Positions 1 to 5,725 of a DNA stretch of 9,921 nucleotides are shown here, in pieces; position 1 is the first letter of the stretch; every line of letters starts with the position of its first letter. The DNA is from an uncultured Acinetobacter sp. (GTDB taxonomy: Bacteria > Cyanobacteriota > Vampirovibrionia > Gastranaerophilales > Gastranaerophilaceae). The translations under genes and the position numbers were made by a program. The DNA lies in NCBI GenBank assembly GCA_946623365.1, contig CAMORE010000077.1, forward strand, positions 1-9,921, given 5' to 3'. The notes beneath the pieces are model-generated. The model saw only the letters and a program-made list of their open reading frames with translations. It did no database searches and had not been told where the DNA came from.

Positions 1-14
1 CTCGAACGTGACAT
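1..14 (-). CDS. Possible start of a leftward gene (cut by window edge)
   Basis: On the minus strand an ATG at 14-12 opens a frame reading Met-Ser-Arg-Ser before the window ends. It is preceded by GAAGGTGA (19-26), four bases from the ATG. The secreted-protein gene at 241 has the same AAGGTGA-N4-ATG arrangement, which supports this as a real start. Only four codons are visible, so the product cannot be named. The upstream side contains an AGTATC/GATACT dyad at 37-50 that could be an operator or hairpin for this gene. Confidence 0.35.
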
Positions 15-191
15 TTAGTCACCTTCTCGTCGGCAGAGTATCCCGATACTGTTATTTAAATATTCATAACTTTCATAAATTTTAACGGAATAAGAAGTTC
101 ATTGGAGAATAATTATTATTATGTGCTTCTATTCACCCTTTTTGTTTTATTATATCGTGCAAAAATTGTGCACTTCTGATTGTTAATATTA

Positions 192-220
192 TTGAAATAA
201 AATTTAGTAAATAATATAAT
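192..220 (+). promoter_or_regulatory. Sigma70-type promoter of the secreted-protein gene
   Basis: A TTGAAA (-35, 192-197) and a perfect TATAAT (-10, 215-220) are separated by 17 bp. Transcription would start near 227, leaving a leader of about 14 nt that is almost entirely the SD GGAAGGTGA (228-236). This makes the upstream in-frame ATG at 226 unlikely as the start and supports the ATG at 241. Confidence 0.7.
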
Positions 221-240
221 ACTCTATGGAAGGTGAATTT

Positions 241-858
241 ATGTTGAAAAAAACTATAATTATTCTATTAATGATATCTTTGCTGAATATTTTTATAACC
301 CCTGTATTTGCAAGTAAAGAAAATGAAAATTTTATTATAAATGCCGCATTTCAAACTGAATTAAATGTAAATAAAGCATCTAAAAATCAGGTAGTTCAAT
401 TTGTGTCTACGGAAGATTATTATGTAACAGATGATTTTATAATTCCAAGCGGTACAATATTTAACGGTAAAATCAAAAATTTTAAAAAAGGCCGTTGGGC
501 ATATAGAAGAGCTAAAGCTGTAATAAAAATAGATTCGATGACATTTCCTAACGGCGAACAATATAATATTAAAGCCGCAACAAAAAGGCATGTATTAAAA
601 GGTTCAGCTATTGCAAATATCTCAAAAGGTATAATAACTCTTCCGGTTGCAATAGTTGTCGGAACCGCAGGAGCTTGTGTAATAATTGTTGAAACAATTT
701 CTATTGCAGGATTAATTATTGTCGGACCAACAAGTTATCTTTTTGGTGAAACAATGGGCAAACTAACCCATGGAATAAATTATAAAAAACACCAGGGCGA
801 TAAAATTAAACTTAAAATTAAAAATATATCCAATTTCAGTTCCGAATCAAGCTTATAG
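241..858 (+). CDS. Small secreted protein of unknown function
   Basis: The 205-residue protein starts with a typical Sec signal peptide: two lysines, a hydrophobic core (about residues 5-22) and a V-F-A cleavage site ending at residue 24. The mature part has a first half rich in beta-type sequence (about 35-115), with an 'IPSGTIFNGKI' stretch and a repeated polar/hydrophobic alternation. This loosely recalls outer-layer beta domains such as the VirB10/TrbI barrel, but I do not claim homology. A Gly/Ala/Ile-rich hydrophobic segment (about 121-175) could insert in a membrane, and a basic tail follows (Lys-rich, 182-194). I chose ATG 241 over ATG 226 because the SD GGAAGGTGA lies between them and the -10 box lies just upstream. 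Function is unknown; the export signal makes an envelope or extracellular location likely. It converges with the next gene with only 10 bp between stop codons, and I see no separate terminator between them. Confidence 0.8.
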   Translation: MLKKTIIILLMISLLNIFITPVFASKENENFIINAAFQTELNVNKASKNQVVQFVSTEDYYVTDDFIIPSGTIFNGKIKNFKKGRWAYRRAKAVIKIDSMTFPNGEQYNIKAATKRHVLKGSAIANISKGIITLPVAIVVGTAGACVIIVETISIAGLIIVGPTSYLFGETMGKLTHGINYKKHQGDKIKLKIKNISNFSSESSL

Positions 859-868
859 GAAGCATTAT

Positions 869-1408
869 CTAATTCATAGCATTATTAAACGCAATTAAAT
901 TTGAAGCTTTACCTTTATGAAATGTATCCATAAAGTTGCTCATTGTTAAGCTAAATATGCTGTTTTTATTTGATGTCAAATCAAAGTTGTAACTTGTTAA
1001 ATCTGATTTTAAGCCAAGAGCATACTCTTTATCCTGACCGTTTAATTCATTTACATTTCTTACACCAAATCTTCCAAGAAATGCCCAGAATGCTTCTCTT
1101 GTGCTCTTTATTGCTTCTCTGATAGATTTTTGTACTTTTTCCAGAAAAGATATTTTTTCATCTCTTTTTTGCATTTGTTTATCATACATTTCTACAATAT
1201 TTTCAAGCCATGCATTTTGATTTGTCTTATTCATTCCGAATAAGTCGTTTTTATCAGCTTCAACTTTAATACCGTCAACATAAACATATATTTTGCCGTC
1301 TCTTCCCTCTACAATTTTTGCACGAGAAGTATTTAGGCTATTTGTCAAATAGCTTGAGGTTGCATTAGCTGATATGTTTGTTGATAATTGGGGTTTTGTA
1401 TCGACCAT
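869..1408 (-). CDS. Hypothetical protein, 179 aa, helical middle region
   Basis: The start is an ATG at 1408 preceded by AGAGGAT at a normal SD distance. The N-terminal 30 residues are Ser/Thr/Asn-rich and probably disordered. Residues 33-55 contain a short beta-like segment, 'GRDGKIYVYVDGIKVEAD'. Residues 65-112 are charged and likely form long helices or a coiled coil. The C-terminal third (115-179) contains 'FGVRNVNEL' and several Asn/Ser-rich stretches. There is no signal peptide, no transmembrane segment and no cysteine. I do not recognise the family. It lies between a secreted-protein gene and a flagellin gene and shares a divergent promoter region with the latter's leader, so a link to motility or envelope function is possible but is only inference from position. 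Confidence 0.75.
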   Translation of the reverse strand: MVDTKPQLSTNISANATSSYLTNSLNTSRAKIVEGRDGKIYVYVDGIKVEADKNDLFGMNKTNQNAWLENIVEMYDKQMQKRDEKISFLEKVQKSIREAIKSTREAFWAFLGRFGVRNVNELNGQDKEYALGLKSDLTSYNFDLTSNKNSIFSLTMSNFMDTFHKGKASNLIAFNNAMN

Positions 1409-1470
1409 AATAATCCTCTATAAATATATAAAGTTTATTTACTCATAGAAATTGCCTTTTTTTAGACTTA

Positions 1471-1499
1471 TTATTAAGATATGTAACAAAACTTGACAA
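1471..1499 (-). promoter_or_regulatory. Probable promoter of the 179-aa hypothetical gene
   Basis: On the minus strand TTGTCA (1499-1494) and TAATAA (1476-1471) are 17 bp apart and face the gene starting at 1408, giving a leader of about 55 nt. The -35 overlaps, in opposite orientation, the TTGACA (1493-1498) that may serve the rightward transcript. If both are used, the two transcription units compete for polymerase. No sigma28 motif was found here. Confidence 0.4.
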
Positions 1500-1555
1500 A
1501 AGAGTTTACTTTTTTTACATACTGTTGCAATAATATATTAGTAAAAAGTATATAT
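1493..1555 (+). promoter_or_regulatory. Candidate promoter(s) for the GGA-rich RNA / long flagellin leader
   Basis: Two overlapping options point right. The first is TTGACA (1493-1498), a 17-bp spacer and TACATA (1516-1521); its -35 is perfect and its -10 weak. The second is TTGCAA (1525-1530), an 18-bp spacer and TATATA (1549-1554), which would place the start near 1561, just where the GGA-rich hairpin block begins. No sigma28 (TAAA...GCCGATAA) or sigma54 motif was seen here. Confidence 0.35.
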
Positions 1556-1578
1556 CACAAATCAGAGAGTTAATCTAA

Positions 1579-1774
1579 TTTCACAAGGCAGTGGAAGGAC
1601 AGCTCCCGTTGATAAGAGAGAAGCTAATCAAAATTTTCACATGGCAGTGAAGAAGAAAACTCTTAAATGGGTAAATGTATTCGGGGTAAGGACCGCGACA
1701 CGTAACGGATATGGTTTACAAAACAGGAAGTATTAAGGAGTATTCCAACAACTCAGCAAGGATAGCTGAGCGGA
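1579..1774 (+). ncRNA. GGA-rich structured RNA or extended leader; candidate CsrA-binding/sponge RNA
   Basis: This non-coding block contains ANGGA-type motifs at 1595-1599, 1688-1692, 1705-1709, 1735-1739 and 1758-1762, plus GGA at 1726-1728 and 1772-1774. Several fall in hairpin loops: CTCAGC/GCTGAG (1752-1757, 1765-1770) around AAGGATA; CGG/CCG (1682-1684, 1693-1695) around GGTAAGGA; and GGAA/TTCC (1726-1729, 1743-1746) around a loop with AAGGA. Two more hairpins have related hexaloops: TTTCAC/GTGGAA (1579-1584, 1591-1596) around AAGGCA, and TTTTCAC/GTGAAGA (1634-1640, 1647-1653) around ATGGCA. Repeated GGA in loops is the hallmark of CsrB/RsmZ-type RNAs that titrate CsrA, and of CsrA-controlled leaders. 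Whether this is a separate small RNA or the 5' part of a roughly 530-nt flagellin leader cannot be decided from sequence. The ends given are those of the motif block, not mapped transcript ends. I see no protein gene here. Confidence 0.4.
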
Positions 1775-1888
1775 GTGCGAGAATTACAAGGTTGTTATGA
1801 CTTAGTATTTCCAATGGTGACATATGAGATATTCTTTGTATCACAAATAGTAAAAGAATTATTTCATATTTATACCTCAGTAATAAAG

Positions 1889-1933
1889 TTTGAAGTTTTA
1901 TATAAACTTCAAAAAAGCCTTTATAAAAGGCTT
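1889..1933. repeat. Two tandem hairpins in the flagellin 1 upstream region
   Basis: The first hairpin is TTTGAAGTTT/AAACTTCAAA (1889-1898, 1904-1913; 10 bp, loop TATAT). The second is AAGCCTTT/AAAGGCTT (1915-1922, 1926-1933; 8 bp, loop ATA). On the plus strand no U-run follows directly; TTTTTT comes only about 12 nt later (1946-1951). On the minus strand the second hairpin is followed by TTTT, so it is a better terminator for leftward antisense transcription. They might end or process the GGA-rich RNA. The rest of 1800-2025 is plain AT-rich sequence with a spurious 65-codon frame. Confidence 0.5.
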
Positions 1934-1978
1934 AATCGGACTGTGTTTTTTAATGTACAAACACTACCATAGGTAATT

Positions 1979-2006
1979 TTGTGCATTTTAAATACAAAAG
2001 TAAATA
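1979..2006 (+). promoter_or_regulatory. Weak candidate proximal promoter of flagellin 1
   Basis: TTGTGC (1979-1984) and TAAATA (2001-2006) are separated by 16 bp. A start near 2013 would give a leader of about 75 nt containing exactly the AAGGAA hairpin and the SD. Both boxes deviate from consensus in this AT-rich stretch, so the support is modest. Confidence 0.25.
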
Positions 2007-2029
2007 AGAAGATGAGAGAAACATAGAAA

Positions 2030-2051
2030 AGCTGCACAAGGAAGTGCGGCT
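2030..2051 (+). promoter_or_regulatory. Hairpin with AAGGAA loop: probable CsrA site in the flagellin 1 leader
   Basis: Arms AGCTGCAC (2030-2037) and GTGCGGCT (2044-2051) form an 8-bp stem with one U-G pair around the hexaloop AAGGAA (2038-2043). The core ACAAGGAAGU matches the E. coli CsrA selection consensus (ACARGGAUGU) at nine of ten positions, and the GGA sits in the loop as CsrA prefers. A second AAGGA lies 37 nt downstream inside the SD. In Bacillus subtilis, CsrA represses hag through an upstream site plus an SD-overlapping site, and the layout here is the same. csrA and fliW themselves are not in this window. Confidence 0.6.
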
Positions 2052-2073
2052 AAATGTACGTATCGTAAGAGAG

Positions 2074-2081
2074 AAAGGAGA
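2074..2081 (+). promoter_or_regulatory. SD of flagellin 1, overlapping a second AAGGA motif
   Basis: AAAGGAGA lies 7 nt before ATG 2089 and decides the start. The longer frame from GTG 2044 would begin inside the hairpin stem and add 15 residues foreign to flagellins. The SD contains AAGGA, so a protein bound here would block ribosome entry. Confidence 0.85.
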
Positions 2082-2088
2082 TCAATCT

Positions 2089-3120
2089 ATGACACTCACA
2101 ATCAACACAAACATTGCCTCTATAATAGCAGAGCGCAATTTGAACAATGCGACTAATTCGCTGAATAAGTCGCTTGAGCGGTTGTCAACAGGGTATACGA
2201 TTAACCATGCATCAGATAACGCAGCAGGTTACTCTATATCAGATATGTGGACAACGCAAATAAGTTCATTAGATATGGCTGCAGATAATGCTTCTATGGG
2301 TAATGACTTATTGACAACAGCAGAACAAACTTATGGTTTGTTAACAGAGCACCTGCAAAGAATTCGTGATTTGGCAGTGCAAGCTGCAAACGGAACATTC
2401 GGTTCAACTTCATTAAAAGCAATTCAATCTGAAATTAAAGCCAGATTGGAAGAAGTTAGTCGTATTTCTGCAAATGCCGAATACAACGGTATTAAATTAA
2501 TGTCTTATGCATCTGATGTTAAAGGTACCGGAATTACTCAAAACGGTATAGACTTGCAAGTAGGATTGTATGCAAACAATGACAGCACAATTAATTTGGG
2601 TGTAGATTTATTCAAAAATGCAAGCGTAAGCGGTTTATTACACGGACTTAAAGTGAAAAAAGAGGATGGTAGTGACTTTGAGATTTCCTCTATGGTAACG
2701 GATGCTGCTAATTCAAAAGCTACTGTTTCAAAATATAATTCAGAAGCAGGTTATCAAGTTTTAGCAGCTGCTTGTTCAGGTTTAAAGGTAAGTGATGTTA
2801 CGGATGGCGTATATTCATTTGAAATTCAAGAAAAGGCAGACAGAAGTGCTAAATACATGATAGGATTCATTGATAAAGCGATAGATGACATTTCTAAACG
2901 TGTAACTATGATTGGTGCAGCCCAAAACAGAGTTGCGTCAGCATTATCAGCAATTGACGTCCAATCACAGAACCTGACATCATCATTATCTACATTGCGT
3001 GATACAGATGTTGCAAATGAGTCATCAAAATATATTCAGGCTCAAATATTGCAGCAAGCTTCTGCAACACTGCTTTCAACAGCTAACCAAACACCTAGTA
3101 TTGCATTAAACTTAATATAA
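2089..3120 (+). CDS. fliC: Flagellin 1
   Basis: This is the filament subunit of the bacterial flagellum, exported by the flagellar type III system and polymerised outside the cell. The 343-residue protein has the usual conserved ends: N-terminal D0/D1 helices ('INTNIAS', 'RLSTGYTINHASDNAAGYSIS' around 31-51, 'LQRIRDLAVQAANGT' around 89-103) and C-terminal D1/D0 helices (about 255-343), ending in PSIALNLI. The middle (about 140-250) is short, so large D2/D3 outer domains are absent. The segment equivalent to the TLR5-binding stretch of Salmonella flagellin reads QRIRDLAV (90-97), with Glu replaced by Asp. There is one cysteine (229). The start is fixed by the SD at 2074-2081. No sigma28 promoter is visible; control probably involves the AAGGA hairpin and the long upstream region. 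A strong terminator lies 70 bp downstream, so it is likely monocistronic. It is paralogous to the gene at 8331-9446. Confidence 0.95.
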   Translation: MTLTINTNIASIIAERNLNNATNSLNKSLERLSTGYTINHASDNAAGYSISDMWTTQISSLDMAADNASMGNDLLTTAEQTYGLLTEHLQRIRDLAVQAANGTFGSTSLKAIQSEIKARLEEVSRISANAEYNGIKLMSYASDVKGTGITQNGIDLQVGLYANNDSTINLGVDLFKNASVSGLLHGLKVKKEDGSDFEISSMVTDAANSKATVSKYNSEAGYQVLAAACSGLKVSDVTDGVYSFEIQEKADRSAKYMIGFIDKAIDDISKRVTMIGAAQNRVASALSAIDVQSQNLTSSLSTLRDTDVANESSKYIQAQILQQASATLLSTANQTPSIALNLI

Positions 3121-3188
3121 GATAATTTATCGTAATGCATGGCTGTTAGTTAGGGTGTTTATTGCGCAATAAATAAATTCCGGAAAAT

Positions 3189-3221
3189 AAAAAAAGAGAA
3201 GGCATAAAGTCTTCTCTTTTT
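3189..3221 (+). terminator. Intrinsic terminator of flagellin 1
   Basis: AAAAAGAGAAG (3191-3201) and CTTCTCTTTTT (3211-3221) form an 11-bp stem with a 9-nt loop, ending in a T-run. It isolates the flagellin from the downstream cluster. A perfect 16-bp palindrome (TTTATTGCGCAATAAA, 3158-3173) lies just before it. Confidence 0.9.
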
Positions 3222-3271
3222 CGTACATTACGGGAGTATTTTGTGTATGTAGTTTATGTTAATATTAATTT

Positions 3272-4072
3272 ATGGAAAAAATAAGAGCTTTAATAAAAAA
3301 TGAATTAAATATAATAAACAGTAAATTATTATCAGAAGTTTCTAATGACAATAAGATTTTACAGGATATAAGTGAATTTCTTAACGGTAGTTCCAAGAGA
3401 ATTCGAACGATTATAAGTTTGTTGTATATAAAATCATTTAACACCGAATTAGATGAAAATCTTATAAATATTATTTTGGCAGGAGAATTGATTCATAATG
3501 CATCATTATTCCATGATGATGTAATAGATGATTCAAAATTCAGACGCGGAAAAGAAACTTTTTTATATAAGTATGATTCAAAGGTGTCTATTTTATCAGG
3601 AGATTTTTTGCTTTCAAAGGCGGTAGAAAGAATTGTTAATATTAAAAATGAAAAAATTTTAAATAGATTTTTAGCTTGCACTAAAAAGATGACAGAAGCT
3701 GAAATTAAGCAATATATTAATAGAGGGAAAAATATTACGATAGAAGAGTATTTGGATATTGCTTCAGGAAAAACATCTTCTCTATATTCAGCTATATTAG
3801 AAAGCATTGCAATTTATTTGAATAAAGATCAGAACTGTGCAAAAAAAATAGGAGAAACATTTGGTATAATCTTTCAGATTAATAATGACATGCAAAAAGA
3901 TTCAATAATTAATGATAACTCGAATAAGGTGCAAACATTAATAAATATAACGGGGATTGAAAAAACAGTATTTTTAAAAGATAATTATAAGGAAGAATAC
4001 AAATCAGCCTTAACAAGTCTTCCTCAAAGTATATATAAAGATTGGCTGGTTAAAATGGTAGATTTATTATGA
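3272..4072 (+). CDS. Polyprenyl diphosphate synthase family protein (trans-isoprenyl, divergent)
   Basis: This all-helical family condenses isopentenyl diphosphate with allylic diphosphates to make quinone or carrier-lipid chains. The first aspartate-rich motif is intact (HDDVIDD, 81-87), followed by RRG (91-93) and GD (110-111). An SGKTSSL segment (166-171) matches the usual Lys-Thr pair, and SSKRIR (40-45) stands for the substrate-binding GKxxR. Residue 77, five before the first motif, is Ala, which in this family is compatible with long chains. The second aspartate motif, normally FQIxDDxxD, reads FQINNDMQKD (201-210): the first Asp is Asn and the fifth position is Lys. At 266 residues it is shorter than typical members (about 300-330), with a reduced C-terminal part. 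No SD precedes the ATG; TATTAA at 3263-3268 suggests a very short or absent leader. The stop overlaps the start of lepB (ATGA), so the two are translationally coupled. It may be a low-activity enzyme or a regulatory/partner subunit. Confidence 0.8.
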   Translation: MEKIRALIKNELNIINSKLLSEVSNDNKILQDISEFLNGSSKRIRTIISLLYIKSFNTELDENLINIILAGELIHNASLFHDDVIDDSKFRRGKETFLYKYDSKVSILSGDFLLSKAVERIVNIKNEKILNRFLACTKKMTEAEIKQYINRGKNITIEEYLDIASGKTSSLYSAILESIAIYLNKDQNCAKKIGETFGIIFQINNDMQKDSIINDNSNKVQTLINITGIEKTVFLKDNYKEEYKSALTSLPQSIYKDWLVKMVDLL

Positions 4073-4731
4073 TAGATAGAGAGAAAGTAAAAGCTAATAT
4101 AAAAGAGTTATGGGATACTGTAGTATTTGTTGTAGTTGCTGTTATTTTGATACGTTTTTTTATTGCTGAACTAAGGTGGATACCATCAGGCTCAATGCTT
4201 CCTACTTTGGTGGGCGGTCAAGGTTTAGTAGGTGACAGAATTGTAGTTGAAAAGATTTCAAAATATCCGAATATTATAAAAAATCACAGATTCGAGAATA
4301 ATCCCAAGCGAGGGGATATAATGATTTTTTATCCGCCGTTTGTAAAGCTTAATACGGATGTTGTATCTGTGTTCAGCAGGTTAACAGGATTCTTTTGTAA
4401 AGATATTGCATATATTAAGCGTGTTATCGGACTCCCCGGAGAAAAATTTGAGATTAAGCAGGAATCAAATGGTGCTTACAAAGTTTATATAAATGACAAA
4501 CCTTTGCAAGAAGATTATATATTAAGTGAATTTGATTATATTCCATGCAGAAGTGATATGAAATGCGGGCCGTTTATTATTCCGGAAGGTCAATACTTTA
4601 TGATGGGTGATAATAGGGGGAATTCTCAAGATAGTCGTTTCTGGGGAACTCTTCCGAAAGAAAGATTTATAGGTCGTGCCGTTTTCGTATTTTGGCCTCT
4701 AAACAGAATTAAAATATTAGGGGATAAGTAA
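4069..4731 (+). CDS. lepB: Signal peptidase I
   Basis: This membrane serine protease (family S26) removes signal peptides from exported proteins on the outer face of the cytoplasmic membrane. The 220-residue protein has one N-terminal membrane segment (about 17-34). It is followed by the nucleophile box IPSGSMLPTL with Ser42, then RGDIMIF (81-87), the catalytic-lysine box YIKRVIGLPGE with Lys117, and GDNRGNSQDSRFWG (180-193). All catalytic residues are present, so it should be active. An insertion with two cysteines (160 and 166) near 'YIPCRSDMKCGPF' could form a disulfide in the periplasm. The ATG overlaps the stop of the prenyl synthase gene by 4 bp and the next gene begins 2 bp after the stop, which indicates an operon. 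The secreted protein at 241-858 is the kind of substrate it would process. Confidence 0.95.
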   Translation: MIDREKVKANIKELWDTVVFVVVAVILIRFFIAELRWIPSGSMLPTLVGGQGLVGDRIVVEKISKYPNIIKNHRFENNPKRGDIMIFYPPFVKLNTDVVSVFSRLTGFFCKDIAYIKRVIGLPGEKFEIKQESNGAYKVYINDKPLQEDYILSEFDYIPCRSDMKCGPFIIPEGQYFMMGDNRGNSQDSRFWGTLPKERFIGRAVFVFWPLNRIKILGDK

Positions 4732-4733
4732 GA

Positions 4734-5711
4734 GTGTTATCAAACGGTGAAAAGTTAGGGGCATTTATCGTTCCGACAGGAGTGGGCGCTTCTGTAGGAG
4801 GTTTTGCCGGTGATGCGAGTGTTTGGGCACGAAAAATATCTCAACAATGCAAACTTATAGTAAATCCGAATGTAGTTAATGCTGCGTGCTTTTCCGGTAT
4901 AAATGAAAATATGCTGTATGTTGAAGGTTATTCGTTGGATGAATTTTTTAAAGGTAATATAAAATTAGTCCCTTCTTGTGATAACAAAATAGGTGTTGTA
5001 TTTGATAAGTCTATTCCGCAAGAAGTTTTGAATGTACACATAAATACTATAAATGCCGTTAAGACTGTATATGGAATAAATGTAATCGGATATGAAATAA
5101 CAAGTGAGCCTGTCGGTGTAGAATTTTTTATTGATAACTCGGGGGCTTCAATGGGAAATGTAAAAAATTTGTCTGTGATAAAAGATGTATCAAAGAAATT
5201 GATAAATCAAGGAGCGGAAGCGATTGCAATTGTGTGTAATTTTCCGGAAGATGATGGAGATGATTATTCTAAAGGTGTTGGGGTCGATCCGGTTGGCGGT
5301 GTTGAAGCAATAATATCGCACTACGTATCTAAAGAATTACGCGTACCTTGTGCGCATGCTCCGGCATTTAACAATATTCAAATATCAACGGACATTGTTG
5401 ATCCAAGATGTTCAGCAGAATACATAACGCCAACATTTCTTCCATGTATTTTACTTGGCTTAAGTCAAGCACCAAAAATAAATTTTAATAACGGAATCAG
5501 TATAGAAGACTTAGATTTTCTTATAGTTCCGCATAATTCGCTCGGTGGAATTCCCGTTTTTGAAATGGCAAAGCGAAGAAAAACTATATATTCAATTAGC
5601 GAAAACGATACGGTTTTGGATGTTACTTCCGATAAAATTCAACTTCAATGTCAAGAGATTGAAAATTATGAAACTTTGTTTAATTTAATTAAGACTAATA
5701 AACTAAATTAG
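4734..5711 (+). CDS. DUF3326 family protein, function unknown
   Basis: The 325-residue protein starts with GTG, two bases after lepB. Its SD, AGGGGA (4719-4724), lies in the lepB tail. The sequence strongly recalls the DUF3326 family that I know from cyanobacteria: 'FIVPTGVGASVGGFAGDA' (11-28), 'NPNVVNAA' and 'YVEGYSLD' in the first hundred residues, 'PVGVEF...SGASMGN' mid-protein, 'GAEAIAIVCNFPED' and 'GVGVDPVGGVEAIISH' after that, and 'VPCAHAP' followed by 'FLPCILLGLSQAP'. The Gly-rich first motif and the conserved His/Cys (CAHAP) suggest a small-molecule or nucleotide-binding enzyme, but no activity is known to me and none should be assumed. There is no signal peptide or clear membrane segment, so it is probably cytoplasmic. 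Its place between lepB and recG offers no functional hint beyond co-transcription. Confidence 0.8.
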   Translation: MLSNGEKLGAFIVPTGVGASVGGFAGDASVWARKISQQCKLIVNPNVVNAACFSGINENMLYVEGYSLDEFFKGNIKLVPSCDNKIGVVFDKSIPQEVLNVHINTINAVKTVYGINVIGYEITSEPVGVEFFIDNSGASMGNVKNLSVIKDVSKKLINQGAEAIAIVCNFPEDDGDDYSKGVGVDPVGGVEAIISHYVSKELRVPCAHAPAFNNIQISTDIVDPRCSAEYITPTFLPCILLGLSQAPKINFNNGISIEDLDFLIVPHNSLGGIPVFEMAKRRKTIYSISENDTVLDVTSDKIQLQCQEIENYETLFNLIKTNKLN

Positions 5712-5713
5712 TG

Positions 5714-5719
5714 TATAAT
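5714..5719 (+). promoter_or_regulatory. -10 box giving a leaderless recG transcript
   Basis: A perfect TATAAT ends 6 bp before the recG ATG (5726), so initiation at the usual distance would fall at or next to the ATG. There is no SD between DUF3326 and recG. No clear -35 is seen: the region 5689-5697 reads only TTAAGACTA. Read-through from the upstream cluster is also likely. Confidence 0.4.
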
Positions 5720-5725
5720 TAAGCA

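Noticed and set aside
27..60. Sigma28-like GCCGACGA with TAAC upstream, facing left
   Set aside because: The spacing is wrong, the -10 has two mismatches, and the implied start would fall inside the SD of the leftward gene.
121..186. 21-codon frame on the plus strand
   Set aside because: The nearest GGAG is 15 nt from the ATG, too far to act as an SD, and the frame is very short.
361..591. Leftward 76-codon frame
   Set aside because: It lies wholly inside the secreted-protein gene on the other strand, has no SD, and its composition is typical of an antisense shadow.
1775..1781. GTGCGAG, the usual 5' end of a group II intron
   Set aside because: No domain V-like hairpin, no reverse transcriptase frame and no intron 3' boundary were found nearby.
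1775..1972. 65-codon open frame from GTG on the plus strand
   Set aside because: It has no usable SD, runs straight through both tandem hairpins, has low-complexity AT-driven composition, and lies in what looks like structured non-coding RNA.
1561..2088. Group I intron, riboswitch or CRISPR array in the long leader
   Set aside because: No P/Q/R/S core, no aptamer I recognise, and the repeats are imperfect and unevenly spaced, unlike a CRISPR array.
2044..2088. Longer flagellin 1 start at GTG 2044
   Set aside because: It would start inside the hairpin stem and add 15 residues absent from flagellins; ATG 2089 has an ideal SD and gives the canonical N-terminus.
3493..3807. Leftward 104-codon frame
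   Set aside because: Antisense to the prenyl synthase gene, whose conserved motifs show that the plus strand is coding.
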